Shown one piece after another: positions 52,601-61,786 of a stretch of DNA of 64,000 bases. The notes under the pieces were generated by a model, which saw only the letters and a list, made by a program, of their open reading frames with translations, made no database searches and was not told where the DNA came from. Position 1 is the first letter of the stretch; the number at the start of each line of letters is the position of its first letter. Origin of the DNA: OLB16 sp964481775 (lineage in GTDB: Bacteria; Hinthialibacterota; Hinthialibacteria; OLB16); contig CAYZUX010000003.1 of the NCBI GenBank assembly GCA_964481775.1, forward strand, positions 19,907 to 83,906, read 5' to 3'. The translations under genes were made by a program, and so were the position numbers.

Positions 52601-55257
52601 TTGCTTCTCCTCTGTTGAGCAACCGCCCATGCCAGGAGCAATAAGACGACTCCGATCAACATCCAAGTCTCTGGTTCGGGTATAGTCGGAATTCCCTGGG
52701 CATCAGGAACTTTCAAACCCGCCACCTGGTATTGCTGCTCAGTCTCCAGAACCACCGCCCCCATGAGAGGAGTGACCAGTTTGTAAGACGAAGCCATGGA
52801 GACCTCCCGTGAGGCACTTTCCGGTGAAGCTTTGGCGCGTATGCTTTCAATCTGGTCCTTGGCCCACAGGCGTACCAGGTGCATGGAGGTTTCCTGTCCC
52901 AGATCCGGCTCAACGGCAGTACTTGAGGCGATCTTTTCACGGTGGACCTGCAGCATTTCCTTTTTTCCGCTCCATCGCTGGAAGAGATGTGTGAGATCCT
53001 CAAGAGATCCTTCCATCCTTTCCAGGGAGGTTACCTGGGGTATGCCATCCAGCTTTTCCATTACTTTATCCGGTCCAAGAGCTAACTGAAGCGAGAGGAG
53101 CATTGGTCCATCGGCACGTCGCTCCCATTTCTGGACCAGGACTTCAGTGCTGGTCAGGAGGACTGGTTGCGGACCATGAATCCAGAGGATCACCGAACCG
53201 GGTTTCGCGGAAGCGATGTCCCAGGCCTTGTTGAGCGCCTCGATATTGTCGCAACCACCCTTGAAGGACAGGGATGGGAGTTTTGCCGAGATCAGACTGC
53301 GTGCCTGTTCACCGTTCACCGGGTTCGGTTCAAACACTTCAACTTTGTCCCTTCCGGCATGGATCATCATCAACTCAATTTCCGGAGGAAAAGCTGCAAG
53401 AGCTTCGACAACTGGTTGGACCCAGGGTTGCAACGAAATGGACCCATCCAAAACCAATACTACGCGTGCGGGAACAGGGACACTGCCCATTTTGATGGAC
53501 TGTTGGATATGTGATCCATCATTCGCAACCAAATCCGGTGCCCACGTAATGACTACCCCCGGATCGCGGACTGCACAGAGAACTCCTTCACTGGAATTGA
53601 TGTCAGCATTGGAGAGAGAACCGCGCAAGGCATAGAGATCTGGTTTCGGATTTTCAGTCAGGAAAGATTTGGAACCGTTTTGGATGGGCTGTCTGGACTC
53701 CACCCAGACCGAGTGTTGAAAATCCTTATCAATCCTGAAGTTCTTTTCAGAAAAATAGGGAAGTTTCAGGAGAGCATTGGTGTTATCTTTTAAGACCAGG
53801 GGGAAGGTCATCCCCACGCGAATCTTCATGACACCCCCATTCGGAGGGACCGGGAAACACTGGAAGGCCACACGGTCATTTCCTGATGTGGTCACCAGGA
53901 CAGGATCGCGGCGGCGTCGAACCACCTGCCGGTATGCCTGACGGGTCTTGGCTCTCGATCCAAAGGCCGCTTCACGTTCCTCTCCATTCACCCACAGAGT
54001 GAGCCGTGAGACTACTCCACCAGGTGGGAGAACAATCTGCCCACGCGCCTCCTGTTGCCAAGCTGCATCATTTTTGAATTCGAGGATCCATTCGAGGTAA
54101 CCCAGCGCAGCATTTGGAGCGACTGATCCATCCATGCGGGAGGTCAATAGAGAGACACCTCTGGCGATGGAACCGGTGAAAAACTCACCCCGGTCCGGGT
54201 CTGACTCAAATTCCCGAAAGATTCCCTCCCCCTTGAATAACTTGTCTGGCCGTGGGAACGCATTAAAAGGTTGACCTGTGACACGAAACACGATTTCACG
54301 GACTTGCTGGGGGCTGGCTGGATGCATTCCTGTCCATAAACCACCCATGGGATCCATGATTCCCCGGAATCCAGCTCTTTGATAACAGGAGGCGATCATG
54401 ACATTCTCGCTCCCGAACCTTTCCAGGAAAGCCAATCCCCTTCTTTGTGTCTCCAGTTGATTGGATGCCGCCATATTCAGACCCACACGAGTGAGTGTCG
54501 TGGGTAGTGCCAGCGCTGCCAATAATGCAAATCCAACACAGGCTCCTCCCCATAACCCGGGCAAATTGCACCCCATCGTTTGCCGCAACGAGGAAGACAT
54601 CCATCTCCGCAACCAGAGAGCCATCAGAAGAGACAACAGCGGTGCCAGGGGAAGCAAGCCATATCCCATCATAAGAATGGCTACCACACCAATAGGGACC
54701 ATCGGAATGAATACCAGCGTGTAAAAGAACGCGATCCCAATGGCGATTCCATTCAACCACCCAAGGGCTTTCAGCCGGTTTCCTGTCAGAGGGTTATCTG
54801 CCAAGATCCAGATCACCAGATTCGCTAACGGAACTACAAGTATCAACAAGCCATGCCACAGGGTTGGGATGGGATCGACATACACCTCCCCACTCATGCC
54901 CGACATGATTTCAACAATCAAAGTAACGATCGGCAGCACCACACCCAGACCGATGACCAGGAAGGATGAGACCCCATACCAGTATGATCTCCTGGGGGGC
55001 TTTTTCCTTTCACCATAATCCTCAGACAACATGTCCAAGGTTAACTCCGCATCCAAAACTCCCATCCTTTTCACCACCTCTCTCACATCCCCCTCGGTGA
55101 TGATGGCGGAGTTCCCCTTTCCCAGCTCCTCCTCGATATGGCGGCGGAGGTCCTCCGCCACCTCACCCGGATCGGCATTCATCGCCTCAACACTCCGCTT
55201 CATGAGACTCACATATCGTTGGAAAGCTTTCTCAGCATCTTCAGTCCACTGGATCAT
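52585..55257 (-). CDS. VIT/VWA-domain PEP-CTERM protein, dedicated exosortase substrate
   Basis: 890 residues; ATG at 55257 overlaps the PadR stop by 4 nt (ATGA). Order: HAAS/DUF1700-like helical N-terminus (EVAEDLRRHIEEELGKG), a membrane region with several helices (about 90-260), a VIT-like domain (about 370-500, LTLWVNGEEREAAFGSRAKTRQAYRQVVRRRRDPVLVTTSGNDRVAFQCFPVPPNG in that region), a VWA-like domain (about 590-740, VVLVLDGSISLQPW) and a C-terminal sorting signal, PEPETW at 860, a hydrophobic helix and RR. The VWA MIDAS is incomplete (DGSIS). Exosortase and partner genes follow. Confidence 0.85.
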   Translation of the reverse strand: MIQWTEDAEKAFQRYVSLMKRSVEAMNADPGEVAEDLRRHIEEELGKGNSAIITEGDVREVVKRMGVLDAELTLDMLSEDYGERKKPPRRSYWYGVSSFLVIGLGVVLPIVTLIVEIMSGMSGEVYVDPIPTLWHGLLILVVPLANLVIWILADNPLTGNRLKALGWLNGIAIGIAFFYTLVFIPMVPIGVVAILMMGYGLLPLAPLLSLLMALWLRRWMSSSLRQTMGCNLPGLWGGACVGFALLAALALPTTLTRVGLNMAASNQLETQRRGLAFLERFGSENVMIASCYQRAGFRGIMDPMGGLWTGMHPASPQQVREIVFRVTGQPFNAFPRPDKLFKGEGIFREFESDPDRGEFFTGSIARGVSLLTSRMDGSVAPNAALGYLEWILEFKNDAAWQQEARGQIVLPPGGVVSRLTLWVNGEEREAAFGSRAKTRQAYRQVVRRRRDPVLVTTSGNDRVAFQCFPVPPNGGVMKIRVGMTFPLVLKDNTNALLKLPYFSEKNFRIDKDFQHSVWVESRQPIQNGSKSFLTENPKPDLYALRGSLSNADINSSEGVLCAVRDPGVVITWAPDLVANDGSHIQQSIKMGSVPVPARVVLVLDGSISLQPWVQPVVEALAAFPPEIELMMIHAGRDKVEVFEPNPVNGEQARSLISAKLPSLSFKGGCDNIEALNKAWDIASAKPGSVILWIHGPQPVLLTSTEVLVQKWERRADGPMLLSLQLALGPDKVMEKLDGIPQVTSLERMEGSLEDLTHLFQRWSGKKEMLQVHREKIASSTAVEPDLGQETSMHLVRLWAKDQIESIRAKASPESASREVSMASSYKLVTPLMGAVVLETEQQYQVAGLKVPDAQGIPTIPEPETWMLIGVVLLLLAWAVAQQRRSKCWQG

Positions 55258-55598
55258 GACTCTTCCCCCTCTCCGCGGAGGGCACGGCATCCCTCCAGCA
55301 AGGTTTCCAGATACGACATCATTTGTTCAGCATTCTTTTCCCCTTGCGGGGTCAACGAATAGTATTTCCGGGCGGGTCCCTCCGCAGATTCCACCAGACG
55401 GGTCTTCACTAATCCTTGTAAGCGTAAACGGGAAAGGAGCGGATAAATCGTGCCCTCGGTCACTGACATGCCGGTGATTTCATAAAGCGACTTGACCAGG
55501 TCATACCCATACCTCTCACCCCCCTTGAGGGCACTGAGGATACAGAGGTCGAGGATGCCCTTGCGGACCTGGGTGATCCAGTTGTCAAGCGCTCCCAT
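55254..55598 (-). CDS. PadR-family transcriptional regulator
   Basis: 114 residues, a complete PadR winged-helix protein: ILDLCILSALKGGERYGYDLVKSLYEITGMSVTEGTIYPLLSRLRLQGLVK, then a C-terminal dimerisation helix. PadR proteins commonly pair with HAAS/DUF1700 membrane proteins, as here. Probably represses its own operon through the palindrome at 55623-55641. First gene of the exosortase operon. Confidence 0.92.
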   Translation of the reverse strand: MGALDNWITQVRKGILDLCILSALKGGERYGYDLVKSLYEITGMSVTEGTIYPLLSRLRLQGLVKTRLVESAEGPARKYYSLTPQGEKNAEQMMSYLETLLEGCRALRGEGEES

Positions 55599-55622
55599 TT
55601 CACCCTCCCGGTGATGGAGACT

Positions 55623-55666
55623 ACCTTTTATTACAAGGTATATGGCAAAACGAGAGAGGTGTCAAG
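55623..55666 (-). promoter_or_regulatory. Promoter and probable operator of the PadR-exosortase operon
   Basis: Minus-strand -35 TTGACA (55661-55666), 17-nt spacer, -10 TATACC (55638-55643). A palindrome TACCTT-N7-AAGGTA (55623-55641) overlaps the -10 and lies 24 bp before the PadR start, the expected place for a self-repressing PadR site. Confidence 0.7.
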
Positions 55667-55680
55667 GAAAAGAGAACAGA

Positions 55681-58128
55681 TCAGATAAACAAATTCACAT
55701 TCGCTTCATCCGCGGTTCCGAGGTAATTCGTAACACCAGCCACCTCGATCCCATCGATGAGTTCCTCAGCCTTAATCCCCATCACATCCATGGACATCGA
55801 GCAGGCCACCATGCGCACCCCCGCAGCACGTGCGCTGGCGATCAGATCAGGTAGCGAGTCGACATTCTTGCTCTTCATCACATGTTTCATCATCGCGGTA
55901 CCCATACCGCCCATGTTGAGCTTGGAGAGTTTCAGACGGTTCGGACCTTTGGGCATCATCATCCCGAACATCCTGTCGAGGAAACCCTTGCTCACCTGGG
56001 GCGGATTCTCCTTGCGCAGCACATTCAGCCCCCAGAAAGTGAAGAAGATGGTCACCGCGTTGCCCATCGCGGCAGCTCCATTGGCGATCACAAAGGTGGC
56101 CAGCACACGGTCCAGGTCATTGGAGAAACAGATCAGTGTTTTCCCCTTTCGATTTACAGCAGGCGCGGAGGATGTCTGGGCGAAGGTCTGAGGTTCCGCC
56201 TTGGCAATGCGCGCCAGATAAGCCTTCCCTTGTGGTTTCACCTCCAACAGGGTGTTCCCAGTCCTTGAGCACCACATGGGGATATCCGCCGCGAAACCAG
56301 GATCAGTGGCGGTGACCTCGAGGACCTGACCGGAGGTCATCCGGTCGATGGCCTGTTTCACCTGCACCATCGGGCCAGGACATTGAAGTCCAGAGACATC
56401 CAGCTTGATCGGGGGAGTGGGGGGATTCATAGATTCGCTCCTTGATTGAGGGGGTGCAGAAGGTGTCTCCGCTCCTGCGGAACAACCCGGGGTGCAGATG
56501 GATCCACTCAGGCGGGTCTGAAACCAGCACCAGGTCTTGTAACCGCCATTCAGGTTGCGGACACGGTATCCCTGTTGTGTCAGATAGCGAGACGCCACAT
56601 ACCCGCGCATCCCTACCGCGCAATAAGCCACGATCTCACGGTCCCTGGGGAGTTCTGAATAACGTGACCGGAGCTCATCGACTGGGATGACCACCGCACC
56701 TGGCAGTGTTCCAGCCTCTGTCTCCGCTAAGGTCCGGCAGTCGAGGATGAAAGCACCTTCCGGGAGATTGTCGGCCTCCACAGTTTTGACATCGCCACGG
56801 AGGATATTCGCAGCTGTAAAGCCCGCTATGTTCACCGGATGCTTGGCCCCTCCCCATTGGGGGGAATAAGCCAGCTCCAGGTGCTCCAGGTCTTCCACGG
56901 TCATCCCCGCGCGCTGGGCAGTGGCAAGGGTGTTGATGACCGGTTCGACACCTTCAGCCCCGATGACCTGGGCACCATAAATCTGTCCCTCGGGACTGAA
57001 GAGAAGCTTGATACTGACCGGCTTGGCATTGGGGTAGTAGGCGGGGTGCGAATTGGGATGCACAAAAACCCGGTGATAGGGGAGACCGAGAGACTTGAGA
57101 CGTTTTTCGCTGGCGCCGGTTGAGGCTGCGGCCAGATTGAAGATCTTCACAATGGCGGTACCTTGTGTTTTCCGGTATGAAGCACTCCGTCCGGCCAGAA
57201 CATCGGCTACGATCCGTCCCTGGCGGTTTGCGGGCCCGGCCAGAGGCACGGGGAGCTGTTGACTGGATACGAGATCCACGGTTTCCACCACATCCCCCAC
57301 GGCAAAGATGCTGGGATCACTGGTACGCATGTGTTCATCCACAACGATGTGTCCACGCGGACCAAGGTTCAAACCGGCCTCAGCAGCTAAAGCGGAGTTC
57401 GGTTTCACTCCCACGCAGAGGCAGACGAAGTCAGCTTCGAGGGTTCCACCGCTCGCGAGGCGGACTCTTTTGTCCTCGATGGCGGTAACTGTTTCCTTGA
57501 GATGGACCTCCACCCCATTGAGACGAAGTTCCTGAAGGATGGGCTGAGTCATTTCCCAATCCATGGGTGGCATGACCTGATCAAGAAGCTCCACCAGGTG
57601 AACCTTGAGCCCACGGTGGCGCAGGTTTTCCACCAGTTCCAAACCGATGAAACCACCACCCACCACACAGACACTTTTCGCGGATGCAGCTGCACGATGA
57701 ATTCCATCCATGTCCTGGAGATTATTGAGCACAAAGACATTTTCACGGTCTGCGCCAACGAGATTGGGACGGATCGGAGATGCCCCTGTCGAAAGAACCA
57801 GGGAATCGTAGGACTGCCAACGGCTCTGACCCGAGACAAGGTCAAGCACCTCCACCTGCTTTCTGTCCCGGTCGATCCGGGTCACCCGGTGACGGACATG
57901 GATTTCAAGACCATATCGATTCTTCAACCCCTGGGGGGTTTGGACCAGCATTTTCCTGCGGTCCTCGATGATACCCCCCACGTAATAGGGCATCCCACAG
58001 TTGGCGAAGGAGACATCCGTTCCCTGCTCGAAGACTGTCACCTCGATGGAGTCATCGAGTCTCTTCAATCGTGCCGCACAGCTCATTCCTCCCGCGACAC
58101 CACCCACGATGATCACACGTTTTGCCAT
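55681..58128 (-). CDS. Four-domain persulfide enzyme: CoA-disulfide-reductase-like, rhodanese, TusA, DsrE
   Basis: 815 residues from the ATG at 58128 (AGGAG 9 nt upstream). Domain 1 (about 1-440) is a FAD/NAD(P)H oxidoreductase with VIIVGGVAGGMSCAA and catalytic Cys44 in FANCGMPYY, the CoA-disulfide/persulfide reductase type. Domain 2 (about 455-540) is rhodanese with active loop YCAVGMRG. A Pro/Ser linker leads to domain 3 (about 580-650), TusA-like with LQCPGP, and domain 4 (about 655-815), DsrE/DsrF-like with a possible Cys in VACSMSMD. The chain could pass sulfane sulfur from rhodanese via TusA to DsrE and reduce persulfides. Encoded downstream of a CsoR-family repressor. Confidence 0.9.
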   Translation of the reverse strand: MAKRVIIVGGVAGGMSCAARLKRLDDSIEVTVFEQGTDVSFANCGMPYYVGGIIEDRRKMLVQTPQGLKNRYGLEIHVRHRVTRIDRDRKQVEVLDLVSGQSRWQSYDSLVLSTGASPIRPNLVGADRENVFVLNNLQDMDGIHRAAASAKSVCVVGGGFIGLELVENLRHRGLKVHLVELLDQVMPPMDWEMTQPILQELRLNGVEVHLKETVTAIEDKRVRLASGGTLEADFVCLCVGVKPNSALAAEAGLNLGPRGHIVVDEHMRTSDPSIFAVGDVVETVDLVSSQQLPVPLAGPANRQGRIVADVLAGRSASYRKTQGTAIVKIFNLAAASTGASEKRLKSLGLPYHRVFVHPNSHPAYYPNAKPVSIKLLFSPEGQIYGAQVIGAEGVEPVINTLATAQRAGMTVEDLEHLELAYSPQWGGAKHPVNIAGFTAANILRGDVKTVEADNLPEGAFILDCRTLAETEAGTLPGAVVIPVDELRSRYSELPRDREIVAYCAVGMRGYVASRYLTQQGYRVRNLNGGYKTWCWFQTRLSGSICTPGCSAGAETPSAPPQSRSESMNPPTPPIKLDVSGLQCPGPMVQVKQAIDRMTSGQVLEVTATDPGFAADIPMWCSRTGNTLLEVKPQGKAYLARIAKAEPQTFAQTSSAPAVNRKGKTLICFSNDLDRVLATFVIANGAAAMGNAVTIFFTFWGLNVLRKENPPQVSKGFLDRMFGMMMPKGPNRLKLSKLNMGGMGTAMMKHVMKSKNVDSLPDLIASARAAGVRMVACSMSMDVMGIKAEELIDGIEVAGVTNYLGTADEANVNLFI

Positions 58129-58174
58129 ATACCCATTCTCCTGTTTCAATCTATCCTGCCTTTTATCCGCAGGC

Positions 58175-58456
58175 CTAAGCTGAGAGTTCACTCAAGTTTT
58201 TGACCAACTCCTCCAAGAGGTGCTGGCGCTCACCTTTTTTGAGGAGAGCCTCATCCAGGCAACCCTGGATATGCTGTTCCAGCATGACCTTCTGGAGGGA
58301 CCTGAGCGCTCCTGAGGCAGCACCGACCTGTTTGAGGATCTCGAAGCACCCTCGTCCCTCCTCGATCATCTTTTTAACTCCACGCACCTGCCCCTCAATC
58401 CGATTGAGGCGGTCGAGGACTTTCTGCATGACTTCCGGATCACATTGATTCATCAT
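58175..58456 (-). CDS. CsoR-family transcriptional repressor
   Basis: 93 residues, four-helix CsoR/RcnR/CstR family. Ligand positions are Cys37, His62 and Cys66 (spaced as Cys-His-Cys in copper-sensing CsoR), in RGCFEIL and EQHIQGC. Persulfide-sensing CstR normally keeps both Cys but lacks the His. The gene controlled downstream is a sulfur-transfer enzyme, so the true signal (Cu(I) or persulfide) is open. A likely operator overlaps its own promoter. Confidence 0.92.
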   Translation of the reverse strand: MMNQCDPEVMQKVLDRLNRIEGQVRGVKKMIEEGRGCFEILKQVGAASGALRSLQKVMLEQHIQGCLDEALLKKGERQHLLEELVKNLSELSA

Positions 58457-58458
58457 TT

Positions 58459-58507
58459 ATACCCATACCCTGTATGAGTATATTACTCAGGGCATGAAAC
58501 AAGTCAA
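58459..58507 (-). promoter_or_regulatory. Promoter and operator of the CsoR-type gene
   Basis: A near-perfect palindrome ATACCCATAC-CCT-GTATGAGTAT (58459-58481; 9 of 10 positions pair) lies just before the start codon. The likely minus-strand promoter is TTGACT (58502-58507), 16-nt spacer, TAATAT (58480-58485), so the palindrome overlaps the -10 end and initiation site. Such A/T-flanked, C/G-rich palindromes fit CsoR-family binding. Confidence 0.65.
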
Positions 58508-58553
58508 GGGGAATCCATCTCTGGTTCCCCAAGCCTTGTGCCGGGTGAATCGA

Positions 58554-59969
58554 TTACTGTTCAGTCAACCGGTTTGAGGCATCAAGATCGATGTTCGAGA
58601 ACCCCTCTGAGCCTCGGTGAAAGAGATTCCCCTGAATGAGGATGTTCTCCGGGATGGGTTGCTTTTCGCGTTCGACCCAGATGGCGTATCTGAAGCGAGG
58701 GGGGACCACCTCGGGCTTGCCATCCACGATGACCTTGTCCCTGCCATTGTCATAAACCACATTCCCCTGGATCAGCACATCACGCAGAGGTGGATTCTCC
58801 GGAAGTTGTCCGCCCTGGAGGGAGATCGCATTGCAGGTATGGTTTCCACGGCCCTCCCAGTTCCAGTACTGATCTCCAAACCCGAATTCGGTGATGATGT
58901 TGTTCGTGACAATGGTGCCCCCATCGGTGTTGGCCGCCCTGGCTTCCTGACCCTCCCGGGCAGCTTCAGCGGCATGAGATCCCGCACCCGGCATCAGGAG
59001 GATTCCCCACAGGTCCACACGGTTGAACTGGTTGTTACTGATGAGCACATGCCGCGAACCATGCATCGCTTTCATCCCGATCATGGAGTTCCTGATGATG
59101 TTGTTGGTGACCGTGATGTAGTCGGAGTGAATGTCGATTCCCTGGGCGGGATTCTCGATGTAATTCCCGTTCAGGATGGTGTGGTGCGAGTCACCCAGGC
59201 CTGTCACGAGGATTCCCGAACCCTGATGCCAGTTATTGGTGTACCTGGTTTCAAACAGGTCCCTGGGAGTAAATGGCCCTGGCTCCTTTGGCATGATTGT
59301 CACCTCGCCGAGGTGGTACTTTTCCTTGTTTTCCCTGGTGGGAAGGAATGTCTTATCCACAATCCGGTTCCCTTCGATCAGGGTCCCGTTGCTGTAGCGG
59401 ACGATGATCCCGGTTCCATCGATGCACTTGAAGGCATAGCCGGACCTCGGATCATCCGTCCGATCATCAACAGTGATGGTTTTGTAGTTCTCCACCAGGC
59501 ATCCACGAATGGTACAATCCTCGCTGTCACGCAGCACAATAGCGCCTGCCTTGCTGCGGTGATCGATGACCTTGAGGTCAACCATTTCCACATTTTTCGA
59601 GCCAACCGCAACAATGCCCTCCTGGGTGGAATCCATCTTCCCCTCCGGACGGGTCAAAGTGAGTCCTTCGATCCGGACACGGGAGGTGCCATCGATGCGG
59701 ATGATGGTGGTTTCCGGGTTGGTCTGAATGATGCGCCCGTAACCATACAAGCCCGTTCCCTCCTTATCGATGAGCAAGGACTGGGAAAGTTCGTAGTCTC
59801 CCGGGGGGACCATGATCATCTTCCCGGGGTTTGCATCGATGGCAGCCTGAAGCGATGGGTAGGAGGAAGCCAGGATTAGGCCATTTTCAGAAAACGCTTT
59901 CTCGGTTCCTCCCAGAAACAGAGAGGCGGCACTTAAAACAACCAAGCACAACGAACGGGTATGGGTCAT
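58554..59969 (-). CDS. Secreted right-handed parallel beta-helix protein
   Basis: 471 residues from the ATG at 59969 (GAGGAA upstream). Signal peptide about 5-28. Rungs alternate NN and I/V repeats: TVTNNIIRNSMIGMKAMHGSRHVLISNNQFNRV, TIVTNNIITEF, DVLIQGNVVYDNG. Start: ASSYPSLQAAIDANPGKMIMVPPGDY, typical of pectate-lyase/mannuronan-epimerase-like beta-helix proteins. No catalytic residues are assignable. Closely related to the gene at 60062 (shared FKCIDGTG, AFKCID, GMKAMHGSR). Confidence 0.82.
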   Translation of the reverse strand: MTHTRSLCLVVLSAASLFLGGTEKAFSENGLILASSYPSLQAAIDANPGKMIMVPPGDYELSQSLLIDKEGTGLYGYGRIIQTNPETTIIRIDGTSRVRIEGLTLTRPEGKMDSTQEGIVAVGSKNVEMVDLKVIDHRSKAGAIVLRDSEDCTIRGCLVENYKTITVDDRTDDPRSGYAFKCIDGTGIIVRYSNGTLIEGNRIVDKTFLPTRENKEKYHLGEVTIMPKEPGPFTPRDLFETRYTNNWHQGSGILVTGLGDSHHTILNGNYIENPAQGIDIHSDYITVTNNIIRNSMIGMKAMHGSRHVLISNNQFNRVDLWGILLMPGAGSHAAEAAREGQEARAANTDGGTIVTNNIITEFGFGDQYWNWEGRGNHTCNAISLQGGQLPENPPLRDVLIQGNVVYDNGRDKVIVDGKPEVVPPRFRYAIWVEREKQPIPENILIQGNLFHRGSEGFSNIDLDASNRLTEQ

Positions 59970-60061
59970 GATTGATTTCCTCTTTTTTCTTTGGACCAAA
60001 ACATTTCCTCATAGTGTCACACGGAGAAAGGCCCCGCCCCTGCTCCAGGTGATCACCCTGT

Positions 60062-61450
60062 TCAAGGTTGGATATCCGTATTGCACACACCAAACTCTCC
60101 CGGATGGAAGATGTTGGTATTGAAGTGGAGGTTCTGGGGTTGCCAGCGGTCGGTGGCGATGTAGACCGCATACTTGTATCTGGGCTTCACCTCCTCGGAT
60201 TTCCCATCGATCGGCTGCTCATCCAGCGTGGTGTTGTAGACCACATTCCCCATGATGGCGACATCCCGGAGAGGAGGGTTGTAGGTCTTCTGGGCACTGA
60301 GCAACGCAATCGGGCAACAATGAGAACCTGGCCCATCGTATTTCCAGTTCCAGTAGGCATGCCCATAACCGAAATCGGAAATGATGTTGTTTGCCACCAC
60401 TGTCCCTCCATCCACATTGGGCTCCTTGGCGGGCGTATCGCCGGATGCCTGCTCCGCGGCGTGGGAGATGGTTCCCGGCATCAGCATGATGCTCCAGATA
60501 TCATTCTTCGAGAAATGGTTGCCCGTGATGATCACATTACGTGAGCCATGCATGGCCTTCATTCCCAAGAAGGCGTTGTCGATGACATTGGCGGAGATGA
60601 TGGCGTGATCGGAGTGGTTGTCGATGCCTTGCGCGGCATTCTCAATGTGATTGCCGATCATCCTTGTGAAATCGCTCTGCCCCCCGACCTGGATGGCCGC
60701 CCCCTGGTGCCAGGCTGGGAAATACTTGGCATTCCAATACTCCTCATCGATGAGGGCACCCCGCTTTTCATTGTGTTTGAAGATGGTTCCCAGGTCATGC
60801 TTCTGTTTCACCTCGGGGGTTGGCAGCAGTTCCTCCTCGATGATCTGGTTCTCGGACAGCAGTGTTCCATGGCACCCCAGGACCTGGATGCCGGTTCCAT
60901 CGATACATTTGAAAGCATACCCCAGGTCCGGGTTGCCGGTACGGTCATCGACCGAAAGGGTCATGTAGTTTCGGATCAGACAGTCCTGGATACGGCAGTT
61001 GGTGCTGTCTTTGACCAGGATCGAAGCGGAACGCGAACGGTTCGCGATCACGCTCACATCATCGATGTGGAGGCGAGTGCATTCGACAGCTCTTATCCCC
61101 TCCACTTCGCTGTCCTGGCTCCCTTCCTTGCGGGTCAGTGTGATCCCCTGGATACACACATCCCGGGTCTTTTCAATAACCAGGATCGGCTCCCCGGGTT
61201 CAGCCTGAATGATCCGCCCGGTCCCGGCCAGACCGGTTCCATCGGTGGAGATTTCCAGGTGCCGGGTAATGAGGTGATCCCCCGGCGGAACGAAGAGAAT
61301 TTTTCCGGGGTTGCTATTGATGGCCTCCTGAATGGAGGGATACCCCCCAATCGAGATGAGGCCTTCGTTGGGGGCGGCATCCGGGGCACATTCCGTACAC
61401 ATCGCGCGTAACAGAACAAAAAGGCAGACAATGAACCTGACACAGAACAC
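60062..61450 (-). CDS. Secreted right-handed parallel beta-helix protein, paralogue of the previous gene
   Basis: 462 residues. GTG start at 61450, with GGAGG about 8 nt upstream, gives a signal peptide (FIVCLFVLLRAMC). Same plan as the 58554 protein: YPSIQEAINSNPGKILFVPPGD start, shared GYAFKCIDGTGIQV, GIDNHSDHAIISANVIDNAFLGMKAMHGSR and VDGGTVVANNIISDFGYG. The pair arose by duplication. Several Cys differ. Probable exported polysaccharide lyase/epimerase-like proteins. 92 bp separate the two genes. Confidence 0.82.
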   Translation of the reverse strand: MFCVRFIVCLFVLLRAMCTECAPDAAPNEGLISIGGYPSIQEAINSNPGKILFVPPGDHLITRHLEISTDGTGLAGTGRIIQAEPGEPILVIEKTRDVCIQGITLTRKEGSQDSEVEGIRAVECTRLHIDDVSVIANRSRSASILVKDSTNCRIQDCLIRNYMTLSVDDRTGNPDLGYAFKCIDGTGIQVLGCHGTLLSENQIIEEELLPTPEVKQKHDLGTIFKHNEKRGALIDEEYWNAKYFPAWHQGAAIQVGGQSDFTRMIGNHIENAAQGIDNHSDHAIISANVIDNAFLGMKAMHGSRNVIITGNHFSKNDIWSIMLMPGTISHAAEQASGDTPAKEPNVDGGTVVANNIISDFGYGHAYWNWKYDGPGSHCCPIALLSAQKTYNPPLRDVAIMGNVVYNTTLDEQPIDGKSEEVKPRYKYAVYIATDRWQPQNLHFNTNIFHPGEFGVCNTDIQP

Positions 61451-61786
61451 AACACCATCCTCCTTCCATGTTTTTTGGGGTATCGTCACAGGCAACACAT
61501 TCGAAAAAGGGACCCGCTCCTTTCTTGCGAATGGCAGGGGGAAATGGGTGAATTTTGAGAAAACGTTTTATAATGCCCCGGAGAACTTGTCTATCCCCCT
61601 CACCCAAAGAGATCATACCCTGTCGGAAGGTCCAAAACTGGATCACCAGGGGGAGCCAAACCTGTGACATCCATGGTCAATCCCATGGACAAGGCAAGCG
61701 GATGACTGGACAGAAAGCTGTGTGGCCGGTAGGCTCATGATGAGGTACAAAAAAACTCAAATTCTTTGGAAAAAGGAGTATGAAAC
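61451..61786. other. Divergent intergenic region with a CG-centred palindrome
   Basis: 336 bp. It contains the 10-bp palindrome AAAACGTTTT (61560-61569), the shape of LacI-family operators, overlapping a TATAAT hexamer (61569-61574) on the plus strand and a TATAAA-like box on the minus strand. An 18-bp palindrome CCATGG-N6-CCATGG lies near 61671-61688. No gene is seen here. Confidence 0.5.

Noticed and set aside
58617..59879. 420-codon plus-strand frame
   Set aside because: Antisense shadow of the beta-helix protein, produced by its repeat pattern.
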